Positions 1 to 9,895 of a stretch of 64,000 nucleotides of DNA are shown piece by piece. The translations under genes were made by a program, and so were the position numbers. Origin of the DNA: Hungatella sp. UBA3048 (GTDB taxonomy: Bacteria; Bacillota; Clostridia; Lachnospirales; Lachnospiraceae); assembly GCA_002367105.1 (NCBI GenBank), contig DFCS01000051.1:1-64000 (forward strand), written 5' to 3'. The notes beneath the pieces were generated by a model. That model saw only the letters and a program-made list of their open reading frames with translations, had not been told where the DNA came from and searched no databases. How positions within the stretch are numbered: position 1 is the first letter of the stretch; each line of letters starts with the position of its first letter.

Positions 1-22
1 TGCTTTCTGGGCATAAAGGTAG

Positions 23-883
23 TCACGCCTTCACGCCGCCTGCCATGATACCGTCCATAATCTGCTTTTCAAAGATTGCCACAAACAGAATGATCGGAAG
101 CAGGATGATCCAGCCCATAGCGCTGACCAGATCCCAGGGCACTCCATACATATTATCCCGCAGCGGAAGCTGTACAATGGCAACGCTGAGCACTTGAATG
201 CCGTTAGAATAATACAGCGGAGTAAAGAAATTATTTAAGCAGGTGATAAAATTAATGATACACACCGTGGCTATGGCAGGCTTCATTAGGGGAAGAACCA
301 CATAAAACAGTCTCTGACGGAAGTTTGCGCCGTCAATGGCAGCTGCCTCTTCCAAAGATTCCGGAATTTCTCCCACAAAATTACGAAGGATCAGAACCGT
401 AAATGGGATGATCGCGCTTATGTACAACAGGATCAACCCCTGGTACGTATCAAATAAGTGTACCTTTTGCATGAATTCATACAAAGGTCTGGCCGTGACC
501 ACCTCCGGAATCAGCATGGTGGCAACGATGAATGCAAACGCCAGACTGATGCCCCTGGAGCGGAACCTGGCAAAGGCATAAGCACCCATGGCACAAAAAA
601 GGGTTCCCACCACCAGAGTCACTCCGATGATCACAATGGTATTGCCGATCTTAGACAACAATCTTACATTTTCAATTAAAAACTGGTAGCTGCTGAGAGT
701 CGGATGGTCCGGTACATAATCAATGGGTGTCTTAAACAGTTCTCCCGGCGGAGTAATGGAGGAGATAAATATCCAGTATACCGGAAACAGAATCAAAAAT
801 GACACCAGCCCGAACAGGACCCATCTGCCTGCAGTCACTCCCCATCTGTATACCTTATACATTCTATCAGAATCCATGTTCAT
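23..883 (-). CDS. Carbohydrate ABC transporter permease, MalG type (CUT1)
   Basis: A 286-residue integral membrane permease of the CUT1 sugar-importer family, forming with the next gene the membrane channel that moves a sugar delivered by the lipoprotein at 1818-3092. About six membrane segments are visible, and the cytoplasmic EAA loop that contacts the ATPase lies near residues 178-203 (EEAAAIDGANF, then LPL). An AGGAGGG site sits 8 bases before the ATG and overlaps the stop of the upstream permease, so the two are translationally linked. No ATPase gene follows in the window; such systems often share a distant MsmX-type ATPase. The substrate cannot be read from sequence. Confidence 0.93.
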   Translation of the reverse strand: MNMDSDRMYKVYRWGVTAGRWVLFGLVSFLILFPVYWIFISSITPPGELFKTPIDYVPDHPTLSSYQFLIENVRLLSKIGNTIVIIGVTLVVGTLFCAMGAYAFARFRSRGISLAFAFIVATMLIPEVVTARPLYEFMQKVHLFDTYQGLILLYISAIIPFTVLILRNFVGEIPESLEEAAAIDGANFRQRLFYVVLPLMKPAIATVCIINFITCLNNFFTPLYYSNGIQVLSVAIVQLPLRDNMYGVPWDLVSAMGWIILLPIILFVAIFEKQIMDGIMAGGVKA

Positions 884-895
884 ATCCCTTCCCTC

Positions 896-1771
896 CTAGT
901 CATTATATCGGTTCATAAATTTTAAGTTCATATAACTGAATACTGCCATGACTAAGAATAGCAGAACTGCCAGGGCCGATGCATACCCAACGTTTAAGTT
1001 GGTAAATGCCTCCATGGTGATGCGGTATGCGATCAGGGAGGTATCTTCTCCCGGTCCGCCTGAGGTCATGGAATACACCAGGTCAAAGGCAGTCAGCCTC
1101 CACAGGGTAAAGGGTATACAAAGAGTCAGCACATTTTTCATGATCAGGGGCAGTGTAATGTGCCAAAAGGACTGGCTCCCGTTTGCTCCGTCTACCCTGG
1201 CTGCTTCGTAAATATCTCCTGAAATAAACTGCAGCCCCGACAGAACCAGAATCCCGAAAAAGGGAAGGTCCTTCCATAAGTCCATGGCAATGACTGCGGC
1301 CCTGGCTGTCCCTGTATTAATAAGCCAGTTCATCTGGAAGCCCGGCACAAACCAGCGGACAAAATCATTGACCAGGCCGTAGTCATTATTAAAAGCCCAT
1401 TTGGCAGCCATACCGATCACAACAGCCGGCATAGCCCAGGGAATCAACACAATGGTTCGTAAAAACCTGCGGCCCTTAAAGTTCATGTTCAGGATCATTG
1501 CCAGAGCCACCCCAAAAATCACATGGAGAACCATGGAGATGAGAACAAACATCACCGTAAACTTCAGGGTAGTAATGACTTTTTCATCTTTAAATATATT
1601 CAGATAATTGTTAAACCCTGCAAATTCATTGACTCCGCTTAATACCCTGATATCAAAAAAGCTGTTAATAAATGTTCTTACGATCGGATAAATCGTGGTA
1701 AATCCGCGGATCATGAGCACCGGTAATATCAGCGCCCAGGCAATCCAGTGCTGTGACTTCCTGGAAATCAT
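896..1771 (-). CDS. Carbohydrate ABC transporter permease, MalF type (CUT1)
   Basis: A 291-residue inner-membrane permease, partner of the MalG-type protein encoded just downstream. Hydrophobic segments run from residue 10 onward and the EAA loop is at residues 189-210 (EAARVDGANG, then LPLI). The start is supported by an AAAGGAG site upstream of the ATG. The operon order on the minus strand is binding protein, this permease, second permease, typical of CUT1 importers for oligosaccharides or sugar alcohols. Nothing unusual is seen in the protein. Confidence 0.93.
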   Translation of the reverse strand: MISRKSQHWIAWALILPVLMIRGFTTIYPIVRTFINSFFDIRVLSGVNEFAGFNNYLNIFKDEKVITTLKFTVMFVLISMVLHVIFGVALAMILNMNFKGRRFLRTIVLIPWAMPAVVIGMAAKWAFNNDYGLVNDFVRWFVPGFQMNWLINTGTARAAVIAMDLWKDLPFFGILVLSGLQFISGDIYEAARVDGANGSQSFWHITLPLIMKNVLTLCIPFTLWRLTAFDLVYSMTSGGPGEDTSLIAYRITMEAFTNLNVGYASALAVLLFLVMAVFSYMNLKFMNRYND

Positions 1772-1817
1772 ACTGGCTGTCTCCTTTCACTGCTTTTCAT
1801 TGGCCGGACTTCTGTCC

Positions 1818-3092
1818 TTATTTGTTGTATGTTTCCACATAATCCTGAGCTTTTTTGCAGAATTCATCCACTGTGATCTCATCCTTCATGCAGGACTGGA
1901 AAATAGTTCCCATGGCTGAAATGAATTCCATGGTCTGAGGAAGCATGGGGCGCCCCTTAACCACACATTCGCTTGCGTACTTAGAGTACATTGCTTTTGC
2001 CGGATCAGTATCCGGTACTACCTTTTCTGCCACATCTTTTCTTGCAGGATACCGGTCAAAGGCTTTATAGGAGGCAGCCATTCCCTCTTCGCTTGCCATA
2101 TACTGAAGGAATTTCACGGCAGCTTCCTTATTTTTGGAAGCCTTGTTCAGCACATAGCTCCAGGAATCCGTAAAAATATATCTCTCATCCGTGAACTTTG
2201 GCACCATTGCCATATGGATTTTATCCGCTCCCAGCATGCCTGCTTTATTGTAGTCTGCTCCAAGGCCCCACATGAACAGGCTTCCGTATTTCCCATCATT
2301 AAATTTGGGATTCATCTGCTCATATTTATCTGCAATCTGATCAATAGGCGTATAGCCGTCTTTTACCATATCTTTTAAGAACTGAATCGCTTCCTTGTTG
2401 GCAGGATTGGTCCAGTCTAAATAATCTCCGCCGAACATGTTGACGAACTGGGCTATTTCATTAAAAGCATAAGTCTTCTCCCAGGAACCGCCGTATCCGT
2501 ATCTGCCGCTGCCTGAGGCAGCCTTCATATAGGCCATAAAATCTTCTTTCGTATCCAGAGAGGTGATACCGGCCTCATCAAGAATTTTCTGATTTACCCA
2601 GAAGGCCAGGTAACCGGAATAACCCGGTACGCCAATGACCTGTCCATCCTTACTGGTAATCATATCCTTTATATATCCTTCCGGGAACTGTTCCTTAATA
2701 TCCTGGGTCATAACCGTATCGTTTAATCCTTCCAGCCAGCCTGAATTCTTAAAGGATGCGCTCATCTCGTCGTTAATTTCCAGGATGTCTACACTGGCAT
2801 CACCGGTAGACAGAATGGTGGTGATCTTCTGCTGTCTTGTATCTGAGTCCGTGGGCGCTGCAATGACGTTGATCTTCAGTCCTGTAGCCCCTTCCACGTT
2901 GGCCAGCCATTCAGGGAAATCAGAATCCGTGGTATTGATGGTATACAGAGTCAGGTCGTATTCCCCGGATTTTTTCTCTCCTGTCCCGCTGTTTGTTCCC
3001 CCTGTTTTTCCAGTTCCTCCGCTGCAGCCGGATAAAAGCCCGCAGATCATGGTCGCTGCCAGTGCAAGGCTTATTAATTGCTTCTTTCTCAT
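1818..3092 (-). CDS. Extracellular sugar-binding lipoprotein (ABC importer)
   Basis: A 424-residue solute-binding lipoprotein that captures sugar outside the cell. The start at 3092 (MRKKQLISLA) is preferred over an upstream in-frame ATG because GGAGG lies 8 bases before it and it opens directly into a lipoprotein signal peptide with lipobox LLSGC. A Gly/Ser/Thr-rich linker follows the lipid-anchored Cys, then a family 1 binding-protein fold with FTDSWSYVLNKASKNKEAA near the C-terminal third. It is first in its operon and divergent from the kinase/regulator pair at 3300-6715, the usual arrangement for inducible importers of this kind. Confidence 0.93.
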   Translation of the reverse strand: MRKKQLISLALAATMICGLLSGCSGGTGKTGGTNSGTGEKKSGEYDLTLYTINTTDSDFPEWLANVEGATGLKINVIAAPTDSDTRQQKITTILSTGDASVDILEINDEMSASFKNSGWLEGLNDTVMTQDIKEQFPEGYIKDMITSKDGQVIGVPGYSGYLAFWVNQKILDEAGITSLDTKEDFMAYMKAASGSGRYGYGGSWEKTYAFNEIAQFVNMFGGDYLDWTNPANKEAIQFLKDMVKDGYTPIDQIADKYEQMNPKFNDGKYGSLFMWGLGADYNKAGMLGADKIHMAMVPKFTDERYIFTDSWSYVLNKASKNKEAAVKFLQYMASEEGMAASYKAFDRYPARKDVAEKVVPDTDPAKAMYSKYASECVVKGRPMLPQTMEFISAMGTIFQSCMKDEITVDEFCKKAQDYVETYNK

Positions 3093-3213
3093 AATGAAAT
3101 CCTCCTTCTCTACATTGAGTGCTCTTTCCTCGTTGGTAGATTTAGAATAACAGAAACTGTTTTTCATCAAAATACAATTTATTTTGATTCGTTTATATTA
3201 TTTTTGGGTACTA

Positions 3214-3242
3214 TTGAATTGTTTCTCCGGCTTCTTTATAAT
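3214..3242 (+). promoter_or_regulatory. Sigma-A promoter for the sensor kinase gene
   Basis: TTGAAT and TATAAT hexamers are separated by 17 bases. The predicted start is near 3249, about 50 bases before the ATG at 3300. It lies in the divergent intergenic region shared with the sugar-binding protein operon. Confidence 0.6.
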
Positions 3243-3299
3243 GATGATCAGCCGGGCTTCCCGGAATATGACTTGATATTGGATAAAAGGAATGGTTTT

Positions 3300-5105
3300 A
3301 TGAAAAAGGTTATTAAACGGTTATTGATTGCATTTTCCCATTTTCAGGCTAAGCTGCTGCTCGCCTTCTTGTTGTGCACCTTCATCCCTTTAAGCGTTAT
3401 CGGCTGTATTTCCTATGCCGTCTCCTACTCCATAGCCAGAGACAAGATCGTGGATTCCGCCATCCTGGCCGCCGATCAGCTTCATGTCCAGCTAAACAGC
3501 CGCATCCGTCAGGCGGAAAATGTGGCGGACACCATCCAGTACAATATGTACACCTTAAATAAATCCTCTGGACAGGGGCTTTCTGTCAGACTTGAGGAGC
3601 TTACCTCCGTACGCAACAATATTTCTCTTTACAAATCAACCTTTAACTTTTATCAGATCTGTATTTTTTTTAAAGATGAACAGTTTGGCAGCGGGGAAGG
3701 ATTGTTTTTTTATCCCATCAGCTCTATTTCCAGCTATGGTCTGTCCTTAAAGGAATTAAACCACTTGGGCTCTTCCTCTCTTTGGCTCTACCAGCCTCAG
3801 GTAAAGCTTCCCTTTGTATTAAGCCATGATGAACCGCCCTCGGATGCGGTGATCTGCTGCAGGGCCATGGTCAACCAAGGTTCTAAGGAGCTGGAATACG
3901 CTTACTTTATCATGATGAGCACACAGGAATTTTCCGATATGCTTACAGCGTCCTTTTCCAATACGGAAATCAGCTGCTTTCTTCTGACTCCGGACGGAAC
4001 TTTGGCGGCAGGCACTGAAAAGGAGATAAAAGGACAGCTTATAAACTCCGTAAAAGACTTAATATCTTCCCATGACAGCAAGCCTTATTATGAAAAAGGC
4101 GGTGACTGTTACTATGTCCTGCCTTTGGAAAATGGCTGGCACCAGGTCACTGTGATCCCCCATTCCTACATTGCGGGAGGAACTGCAGTCCTTTTGCGGA
4201 CCATTTTCATAGCCTTACTGCTGTCCCTGCCCCTTACCGCCCTTATCATACTGCTGATTTCCAGGAACTTGTCAAAACGGGTCATGCTCTTGTCAAAAGC
4301 CATGGAGGAACTCCGCCTCAGTGCTGATATGAAGACACAAAAGCACTACCCCCTGCCAAAGGATCAAAACCTCTATGATGAGATCGACCACCTGGGCCTG
4401 GCTTTTGAACAGATGCAGGCCACCATCCGCCAAAACGTCCGCTCCATCCTGGAGCTTTCCCTAAAGGAAGAACGGCTGAAATACCAACTGCTCCAGTCCC
4501 AGATCAACCCTCATTTTCTCTACAATATCCTGGGGTCCGTGAATACATGCCAGTCCCTTGGGAAATTGGATACTGCCAGCCGGATGATCACGGACTTAAC
4601 CCGCTTTTACCGTCTTACCTTAAGTAAATCCGGTGACCGGATCACCATCCGGGATGAAATAGAAATTGCCACGCTTTACTTAAACATGGAAAAGCTTTGC
4701 CACAGCAGTGAGCTTTCCTGGGAAATTGACTTGGAAGACGGGATCGAGAATTTCCTGATCTGCAAGTTTACTCTCCAGCCTTTCCTGGAAAACAGCATCC
4801 TCCATGGAATCTCCAACCGGACGCCTAACTTATTTATCTGCATTCAGGCGGTCTACGGAGACGACACGGTCATTATCCGGATCCATGACAACGGAGCAGG
4901 AATACCGGAAGAAAAGCTTAGTGAGCTGAAACAGGATTTAGAACGTAAAACTGTTAATTATGAGAAACATTTCGGCATTTTAAATGTCAATGCGCGCATC
5001 TCCAGCGAGCTGTACGGCAGCGGACATATTGATATAGACAGCAAGCCCTGCCAGGGCACCTGCATTACCATCACCTTTGCACAGATAGAAGGAGACCTGG
5101 AATGA
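3300..5105 (+). CDS. Sensor histidine kinase, LytS/YesM type
   Basis: A 601-residue membrane sensor kinase. The start at 3300 (MKKVIKRLL) is chosen because it gives a short cytoplasmic tail before membrane segment 1 (about residues 17-42); the longer upstream reading frame runs through the promoter. An extracellular sensor region spans roughly 45-290, segment 2 is near 294-318, then a HAMP-like linker, the His_kinase box with phospho-acceptor His405 in QINPHFLYN, and an HATPase domain with DNGAGIPEEKL near residue 530. The gene overlaps the response regulator by ATGA. By analogy with YesMN systems it probably senses a carbohydrate and controls the divergent ABC importer. Confidence 0.92.
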   Translation: MKKVIKRLLIAFSHFQAKLLLAFLLCTFIPLSVIGCISYAVSYSIARDKIVDSAILAADQLHVQLNSRIRQAENVADTIQYNMYTLNKSSGQGLSVRLEELTSVRNNISLYKSTFNFYQICIFFKDEQFGSGEGLFFYPISSISSYGLSLKELNHLGSSSLWLYQPQVKLPFVLSHDEPPSDAVICCRAMVNQGSKELEYAYFIMMSTQEFSDMLTASFSNTEISCFLLTPDGTLAAGTEKEIKGQLINSVKDLISSHDSKPYYEKGGDCYYVLPLENGWHQVTVIPHSYIAGGTAVLLRTIFIALLLSLPLTALIILLISRNLSKRVMLLSKAMEELRLSADMKTQKHYPLPKDQNLYDEIDHLGLAFEQMQATIRQNVRSILELSLKEERLKYQLLQSQINPHFLYNILGSVNTCQSLGKLDTASRMITDLTRFYRLTLSKSGDRITIRDEIEIATLYLNMEKLCHSSELSWEIDLEDGIENFLICKFTLQPFLENSILHGISNRTPNLFICIQAVYGDDTVIIRIHDNGAGIPEEKLSELKQDLERKTVNYEKHFGILNVNARISSELYGSGHIDIDSKPCQGTCITITFAQIEGDLE

Positions 5106-6715
5106 AGAAAATCATGATTGTAGATGACAACTGTTTATCCGTGGAAGGAATTCAAAAGAACGTTGACTGGAAGGCCCTGGATTCAGAAGTCATCCATATC
5201 CAGTACGATGGGACGTCTGCCATAGAAGCCATGAAGGAAGATCCTGCGGATATTATTATTTCAGATATAGAAATGCCGGATTTAGATGGAATCTCCATGA
5301 GTAAGCTTGCCATTGGCTTTAATCCCTTTGTAAAAATTATTCTGATCAGCGCCTATGACCGGTTTGACTATGCCAGGCGTGCCCTTCGGATCGGCGTTTA
5401 TGACTACATTGAAAAGCCCATTGACTATTCCTATCTCACGGAAAAGGTCCGGGGCGCATGCACTCTCATTGATCAGGAAAAAAAGAACATGGAGCTTTTA
5501 AACCAGAGCCGTCCCCTTATGACGGAGAAATTCTTCCGGGACCTGATCCATTATTCCGGAAAAGAGGCCGCTTATCACCTGGATTCCTATATGGAATACT
5601 TAAATCTGGACCTGGAGTATAAGTTCTTTGCCGTTTTCTTATTAAACGTTGAAAACGCCTCTGAGCGTAAAGCGGATATAGGTGTTGCCCAGTATGAAAT
5701 CCTGCTGTACAACATACGGGATACTCTAAGCCGGTATTGCCGGATTTTTGATTTTCATTATGTGTTAAAGGACTTTGACGGACTCACGCTGATCCTGTGC
5801 CAGAACAGTTCAAATCCGGATCATTTTCTCCAGTCAGTCCATAAGATTGCCTCCCTTGTGGTGACAGAATATCACAATTCAGATGTTTCACTAAACATCG
5901 GCATCGGCAATGTGGTCTCTGATTTATGGAACGTCCACCTTTCCCATGAAAGCGCTGTTCACGCCCTGGAATATCGTTTCTTCTTTCCCCAGAAGAACGT
6001 TTTTAATGCCAGGGAAGCCCTGGGCAGGAATTTGACCCTGGAACCCTTTTCCGATACAGGGGAGGAGGAACTGATCCGGCTCATCTGCAAAAAAGATTAT
6101 CCTGCCCTGGAACAATGGATCAAGGAGTTTTCTTCCGACCTGCTGAAAAAATACCAGACAAAAAACCTGGTTTTCATCCGCATTTACTCCCTCCTCGGAA
6201 GGATCCTGAAATTTTTGTATGAATTAAACATTGACGCAGAAGAGCTGGAGATCAGCATCATCAGGGCCTACAGCAGCCTTGACACGTTCACCACCAGCGG
6301 CCAGTTCTTTTCCTGGCTGTACCAAATCTGCACCATGGCCTGCCGCAAGCTGGATACTTCATTAAAAGCCTACCATGACACCCTGTGCGGCTCTGTCCTT
6401 GCCTATATTAAAAATAACTATGAAAACAGTGACTTGTGCCTTCACGACATTGCAAAATATGCAAATGTAAGCCCGGCTTATTTAAGCGCTCTGTTTAAGA
6501 AGAACACAGGTGTGAATATCAGCGATACCATTGCTTCCGCCCGTATTGATTCCGCCTGCCAGTACCTGAAAAACTCCAGCCTTTCCTTAAAGGAAATCAG
6601 CGAAAAATGTGGTTACGCCAACCAGTATTATTTCAGCACCAGCTTTAAAAAAAAGCTTGGGATATCTCCTTCGGCCTACCGGGAAAACCAGGCCATTGAC
6701 CAGGACAGATCCTAA
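5102..6715 (+). CDS. Response regulator, receiver plus AraC-type DNA-binding domain (YesN type)
   Basis: A 537-residue response regulator. Residues 1-120 are a receiver domain with acidic pocket VDD at 8-10, phospho-acceptor Asp55 in SDIEMPD and the conserved Lys in IEKPID. A long middle region follows, then two AraC-type helix-turn-helix motifs in the last 100 residues (IAKYANVSPAYLSALFKK; ISEKCGYANQYYFSTSFKK). It overlaps the kinase gene by four bases, so the pair is co-translated. Its likely target is the divergent sugar ABC operon. This is inferred from position. Confidence 0.93.
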   Translation: MKKIMIVDDNCLSVEGIQKNVDWKALDSEVIHIQYDGTSAIEAMKEDPADIIISDIEMPDLDGISMSKLAIGFNPFVKIILISAYDRFDYARRALRIGVYDYIEKPIDYSYLTEKVRGACTLIDQEKKNMELLNQSRPLMTEKFFRDLIHYSGKEAAYHLDSYMEYLNLDLEYKFFAVFLLNVENASERKADIGVAQYEILLYNIRDTLSRYCRIFDFHYVLKDFDGLTLILCQNSSNPDHFLQSVHKIASLVVTEYHNSDVSLNIGIGNVVSDLWNVHLSHESAVHALEYRFFFPQKNVFNAREALGRNLTLEPFSDTGEEELIRLICKKDYPALEQWIKEFSSDLLKKYQTKNLVFIRIYSLLGRILKFLYELNIDAEELEISIIRAYSSLDTFTTSGQFFSWLYQICTMACRKLDTSLKAYHDTLCGSVLAYIKNNYENSDLCLHDIAKYANVSPAYLSALFKKNTGVNISDTIASARIDSACQYLKNSSLSLKEISEKCGYANQYYFSTSFKKKLGISPSAYRENQAIDQDRS

Positions 6716-6752
6716 CTGGAACAAAAATACGAAAAGCCACAGCCTATGAACA

Positions 6753-6805
6753 AAAAACTCAGGCAGCCAGTGAGAACAAACATCAAACTGGTTACCTGAG
6801 TTTTT
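6753..6805. terminator. Bidirectional intrinsic terminator
   Basis: AAAAACTCAGG pairs with CCTGAGTTTTT, and an inner CCAGT pairs with ACTGG. The A/T flanks serve as U-tracts in both directions, between the converging regulator gene and the GtrA-like gene. Confidence 0.8.
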
Positions 6806-6813
6806 AAATCCAT

Positions 6814-7407
6814 TTATTTTTCATCGCTCTTAAAAATGATCTTAAAGATTGGGAAGAACACCCAGAATGAAATTGCTGAATTGATCAGCATGGTGATCAC
6901 ATCTGCTATGGTCTCTCCACCTCCGCCCAGATTTAAGCCGTTCATGAACAGTTGGTAAACCGGAGCCTTATAAAGACCCTGAAGGGCTGCCGCACCAATG
7001 GTGATGATAATATAGGCGATCACATACCACATGGCCGCTTTTGCCGCACTGTTATTAGCCTTAAAGGTAACATTCCTTTGAAGGAAAAAGTTAATGACCT
7101 GGGCAATTCCCATGGTGATCTCCACCGCCAGAAAATACGCAAGTCCTCCTCCCCCTCCTTGAGAAAGGGCGCCTGCCCCATAGTTGAAAATATAATAAGG
7201 CGTGCCATCCAGATTGGAACCTACATGCCATATCTGGAAGTTCGTATCCACCAGGGAGGTCATCCCCAGCATGTTCCGGAAAACCGGCATCAGAATCATC
7301 TGTAATACCGTGACTCCGTTAGACACGAGAAAAAATATTAAAAATTGTGCTAGGGTCGGATGGTTCTTGGCAAATGCCTTCCATCCGGCTTTTATGCCTG
7401 AAAGCAT
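6814..7407 (-). CDS. GtrA-like membrane protein
   Basis: A 197-residue membrane protein with about four hydrophobic segments, resembling the GtrA/DPMS flippase-associated family (QFLIFFLVSNGVTVLQ near the start; INFFLQRNVTFKA in the middle). Family members are linked to export of lipid-linked sugars or cell-surface glycan decoration. A Gly-rich loop (SQGGGGGLAYF) lies between the halves. It is the last gene of a three-gene unit after two GH3 glycosidases, starting 14 bases after the second one, with a GAGGGG site. Its exact role is unknown. Confidence 0.75.
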   Translation of the reverse strand: MLSGIKAGWKAFAKNHPTLAQFLIFFLVSNGVTVLQMILMPVFRNMLGMTSLVDTNFQIWHVGSNLDGTPYYIFNYGAGALSQGGGGGLAYFLAVEITMGIAQVINFFLQRNVTFKANNSAAKAAMWYVIAYIIITIGAAALQGLYKAPVYQLFMNGLNLGGGGETIADVITMLINSAISFWVFFPIFKIIFKSDEK

Positions 7408-7421
7408 GAGTCCCCTCCCTT

Positions 7422-9845
7422 CTATTTTCCTGAGAGCTTCTTTTCATACGCTCTGTTCGCTTTTGCATTGGCAAAATATCCGCCTATGATCTGTTTCATC
7501 CCGCGGAAAAAATGACCGTTTACCGCCAGGATCATCCCTTCCACCATATCCATACTGACTGCCCCGCCGGTCATCTTGGCGATTCCCCGAAAGGGCATGT
7601 TATAAATAAACAGTAGATTCAGATCCGGCTCTCCCCTTGCTTCGCTTCTGTTTTTTAATGCTGTAAGAATCCGCCATACCAGCCTGGCCAGCAGGCTCTT
7701 GGCATGATACATCTGACAGAGGGCATCGTTTACTCCCAAATCCCCGGACCTTTTACCGTCCGGGACAGGCTGCCCTAAAAGTGCTTCAAATTCCTTCTCA
7801 GACACCTGACTGATGTTTCCGGAATAGTAGGAATTAAGTTGTTCCGGTTCATAAGGCCAATGTTCTGTTGTTCCCTCCTGGGTAACAGTCTGAAACAGCC
7901 TTATATCTGATACATTTGTACCAATGAATACAGTATAAACACCGTCCTCCACCTCAAAGCGGTTTGTGGCAGCATTCCAGTAACGGAAGGTTTTATCGTC
8001 AAAAAGGATCGTAATAGCCCTGCTTTCCCCTGCCTTTAAAAATACCTTCTTAAAACCCTTTAATTCTTTATCCGGGCGGAATATCCTGCCCTTAGGGCCT
8101 GCCATATAAAGCTGAACGACTTCCTTTCCGTCAACCTTTCCTGTGTTGGTTAAGGTGAAACGGACTCCATCTTCCAGAACCTCCATATTGCTATAAGAAA
8201 ATGTGGTATAGGACAGCCCATAGCCAAAGGGATACTGTACCTTGATCTTTTTCGTATCATAATACCGATAGCCCACATACAGGCTCTCCCGGTACTGGGA
8301 GCAGCGCTCTTCTCCCGGAAAATACTGAAAAGCGGGGGTGTCTTCATATGCCAAAGGATAAGTCTCACTTAAACGGCCGGAGGGATTCACCTCCCCGGTA
8401 ATTACCCGAAGCATGGCAGAAGGACCGGCCTCACCGCTTAAATAGCCATGGAGAATGGATTTACAGCATTCCTGCCAGGGCATTTCTATGGCAGAGCCTG
8501 CGCTTAAGATCCCCACAATCCTGGGATTTATCTCTGCTAAAGCTGTAAGCAGCTGGATCTGGTTTCCGGGAATCCTCATATGACTTCGGTCCATTCCCTC
8601 TGATTCACTGATCTCATCAAGGCCAAAGCAATATAGCACCACATCAGCCTGAGAAGCCAGATCAAGAGCCTCCTGGCTTAAGACAGCATCAGCCTTTCCA
8701 CCTCGGGAATAGCCTCTGGCACAGCCGGTCACGCGTAAGGGATAGGCCCTTACCATATCCTCCATGCTTTCCAGGCGAAGGGGATTGACCAGGGAGGACC
8801 CTGCCCCCTGATATCGGGGTGTGAAAGCAAAGTCGCCGATCAGTGCCACCTTACAGCCGGGCTTTAAGGGAAGCAATCCATCATCATTTTTTAGCAGCAC
8901 AATGCTTTCTTCTGAGGCCTTCCCTGCCAGCTCATGGTGTACTTCCTTATCAAAGGAGCTCCGCTTGCTTTCCTTATCTCTGGTAAGGGTAAATATTGCT
9001 TCCAGAAGATCATCCACGCAGTCATTAAGCGCTTCCATGGAAAGGCTGCCGTTTTCCACCGCTTCTATCAGCTCTCTGGCCGTGTGAAGGCCGGGGGAAG
9101 GCATTTCCAGGTTAGATCCTGCCGCAACCCCTTTTACATGATCGTTGGAGCCGCCCCAGTCAGTGATTACAATGCCGTCAAATCCCCATTCTTTGCGAAG
9201 GATATCCTTAAGAAGATGTTCATTCTCATTGGCATAGACACCGTTGACCTCATTGTAGCTGGTCATAATGGCTTTTGCTCCGCCTTCCTTTACCGCTATT
9301 TCAAAGCCTTCCAGATAGATCTCTCTGAGAGTCCTCTCATCCAGCACGGAATTCATAGTCATGCGGCGCAGCTCCTGATTGTTGACTGCAAAATGCTTGG
9401 GACATGCATGCACTCCCTGGCTCTGGATCCCTTTTATATAGGCTGCCGCCAGTTTTCCCGACAAATAGGGATCTTCGGAAAAATACTCGAAGTTTCTTCC
9501 GCAGAGAGGGCTTCTCTTAATATTAAGGCCAGGTCCCAAAAGGACATTCACTCCCAGGACCGATGCTTCCTCACCTAATGCCTCTCCGATTTCCCGGCAA
9601 AGATCTTCATCCCAGCTGTTGGCAACGGCGGCTGCCGTAGGAAAGCAGGTGGATGGAAGGGAAGCATTTAATCCCAGATGATCCCCTTCCCTTGCCTGCT
9701 TCCGGATTCCATGCGGGCCATCAGCGCAGAATATGGAAGGGATCCCCAGCCGGTCGATGTTCCGGGACTGCCATACATTCTTACCGCTTAAAATGGCCGC
9801 CTTTTCTTCAATTGTCATCTTTTCAATGATATCAGTATGTTTCAT
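7422..9845 (-). CDS. Glycoside hydrolase family 3 beta-glycosidase (cytoplasmic)
   Basis: An 807-residue GH3 enzyme that removes terminal beta-linked sugars. The usual domain order is present: a TIM-barrel domain (residues 1-300) with CGRNFEYFSEDP, CPKHFAVNN and nucleophile Asp229 in GIVITDWGG; the alpha/beta domain (about 310-540) with likely acid/base Glu in SEGMDR; a fibronectin-III-like domain (about 555-650); and a tail of some 130 residues of unclear function. No signal peptide is seen, so it should act on imported oligosaccharides. GGAGG lies 8 bases before the ATG. It follows the membrane-anchored GH3 gene and precedes the GtrA-like gene. Confidence 0.93.
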   Translation of the reverse strand: MKHTDIIEKMTIEEKAAILSGKNVWQSRNIDRLGIPSIFCADGPHGIRKQAREGDHLGLNASLPSTCFPTAAAVANSWDEDLCREIGEALGEEASVLGVNVLLGPGLNIKRSPLCGRNFEYFSEDPYLSGKLAAAYIKGIQSQGVHACPKHFAVNNQELRRMTMNSVLDERTLREIYLEGFEIAVKEGGAKAIMTSYNEVNGVYANENEHLLKDILRKEWGFDGIVITDWGGSNDHVKGVAAGSNLEMPSPGLHTARELIEAVENGSLSMEALNDCVDDLLEAIFTLTRDKESKRSSFDKEVHHELAGKASEESIVLLKNDDGLLPLKPGCKVALIGDFAFTPRYQGAGSSLVNPLRLESMEDMVRAYPLRVTGCARGYSRGGKADAVLSQEALDLASQADVVLYCFGLDEISESEGMDRSHMRIPGNQIQLLTALAEINPRIVGILSAGSAIEMPWQECCKSILHGYLSGEAGPSAMLRVITGEVNPSGRLSETYPLAYEDTPAFQYFPGEERCSQYRESLYVGYRYYDTKKIKVQYPFGYGLSYTTFSYSNMEVLEDGVRFTLTNTGKVDGKEVVQLYMAGPKGRIFRPDKELKGFKKVFLKAGESRAITILFDDKTFRYWNAATNRFEVEDGVYTVFIGTNVSDIRLFQTVTQEGTTEHWPYEPEQLNSYYSGNISQVSEKEFEALLGQPVPDGKRSGDLGVNDALCQMYHAKSLLARLVWRILTALKNRSEARGEPDLNLLFIYNMPFRGIAKMTGGAVSMDMVEGMILAVNGHFFRGMKQIIGGYFANAKANRAYEKKLSGK

Positions 9846-9895
9846 GTCATTTTCCTCCGGACCTTAGATGAGTTTTCCCCCTCTTAAACTGCTGC

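Noticed and set aside
2635..3150. A 171-codon plus-strand frame opposite the sugar-binding lipoprotein
   Set aside because: It is a shadow of a clear lipoprotein gene and has no start signal.
8934..9578. A 214-codon plus-strand frame inside the GH3 gene
   Set aside because: It is antisense to well-conserved GH3 sequence, lacks a ribosome binding site and has no protein-family character.
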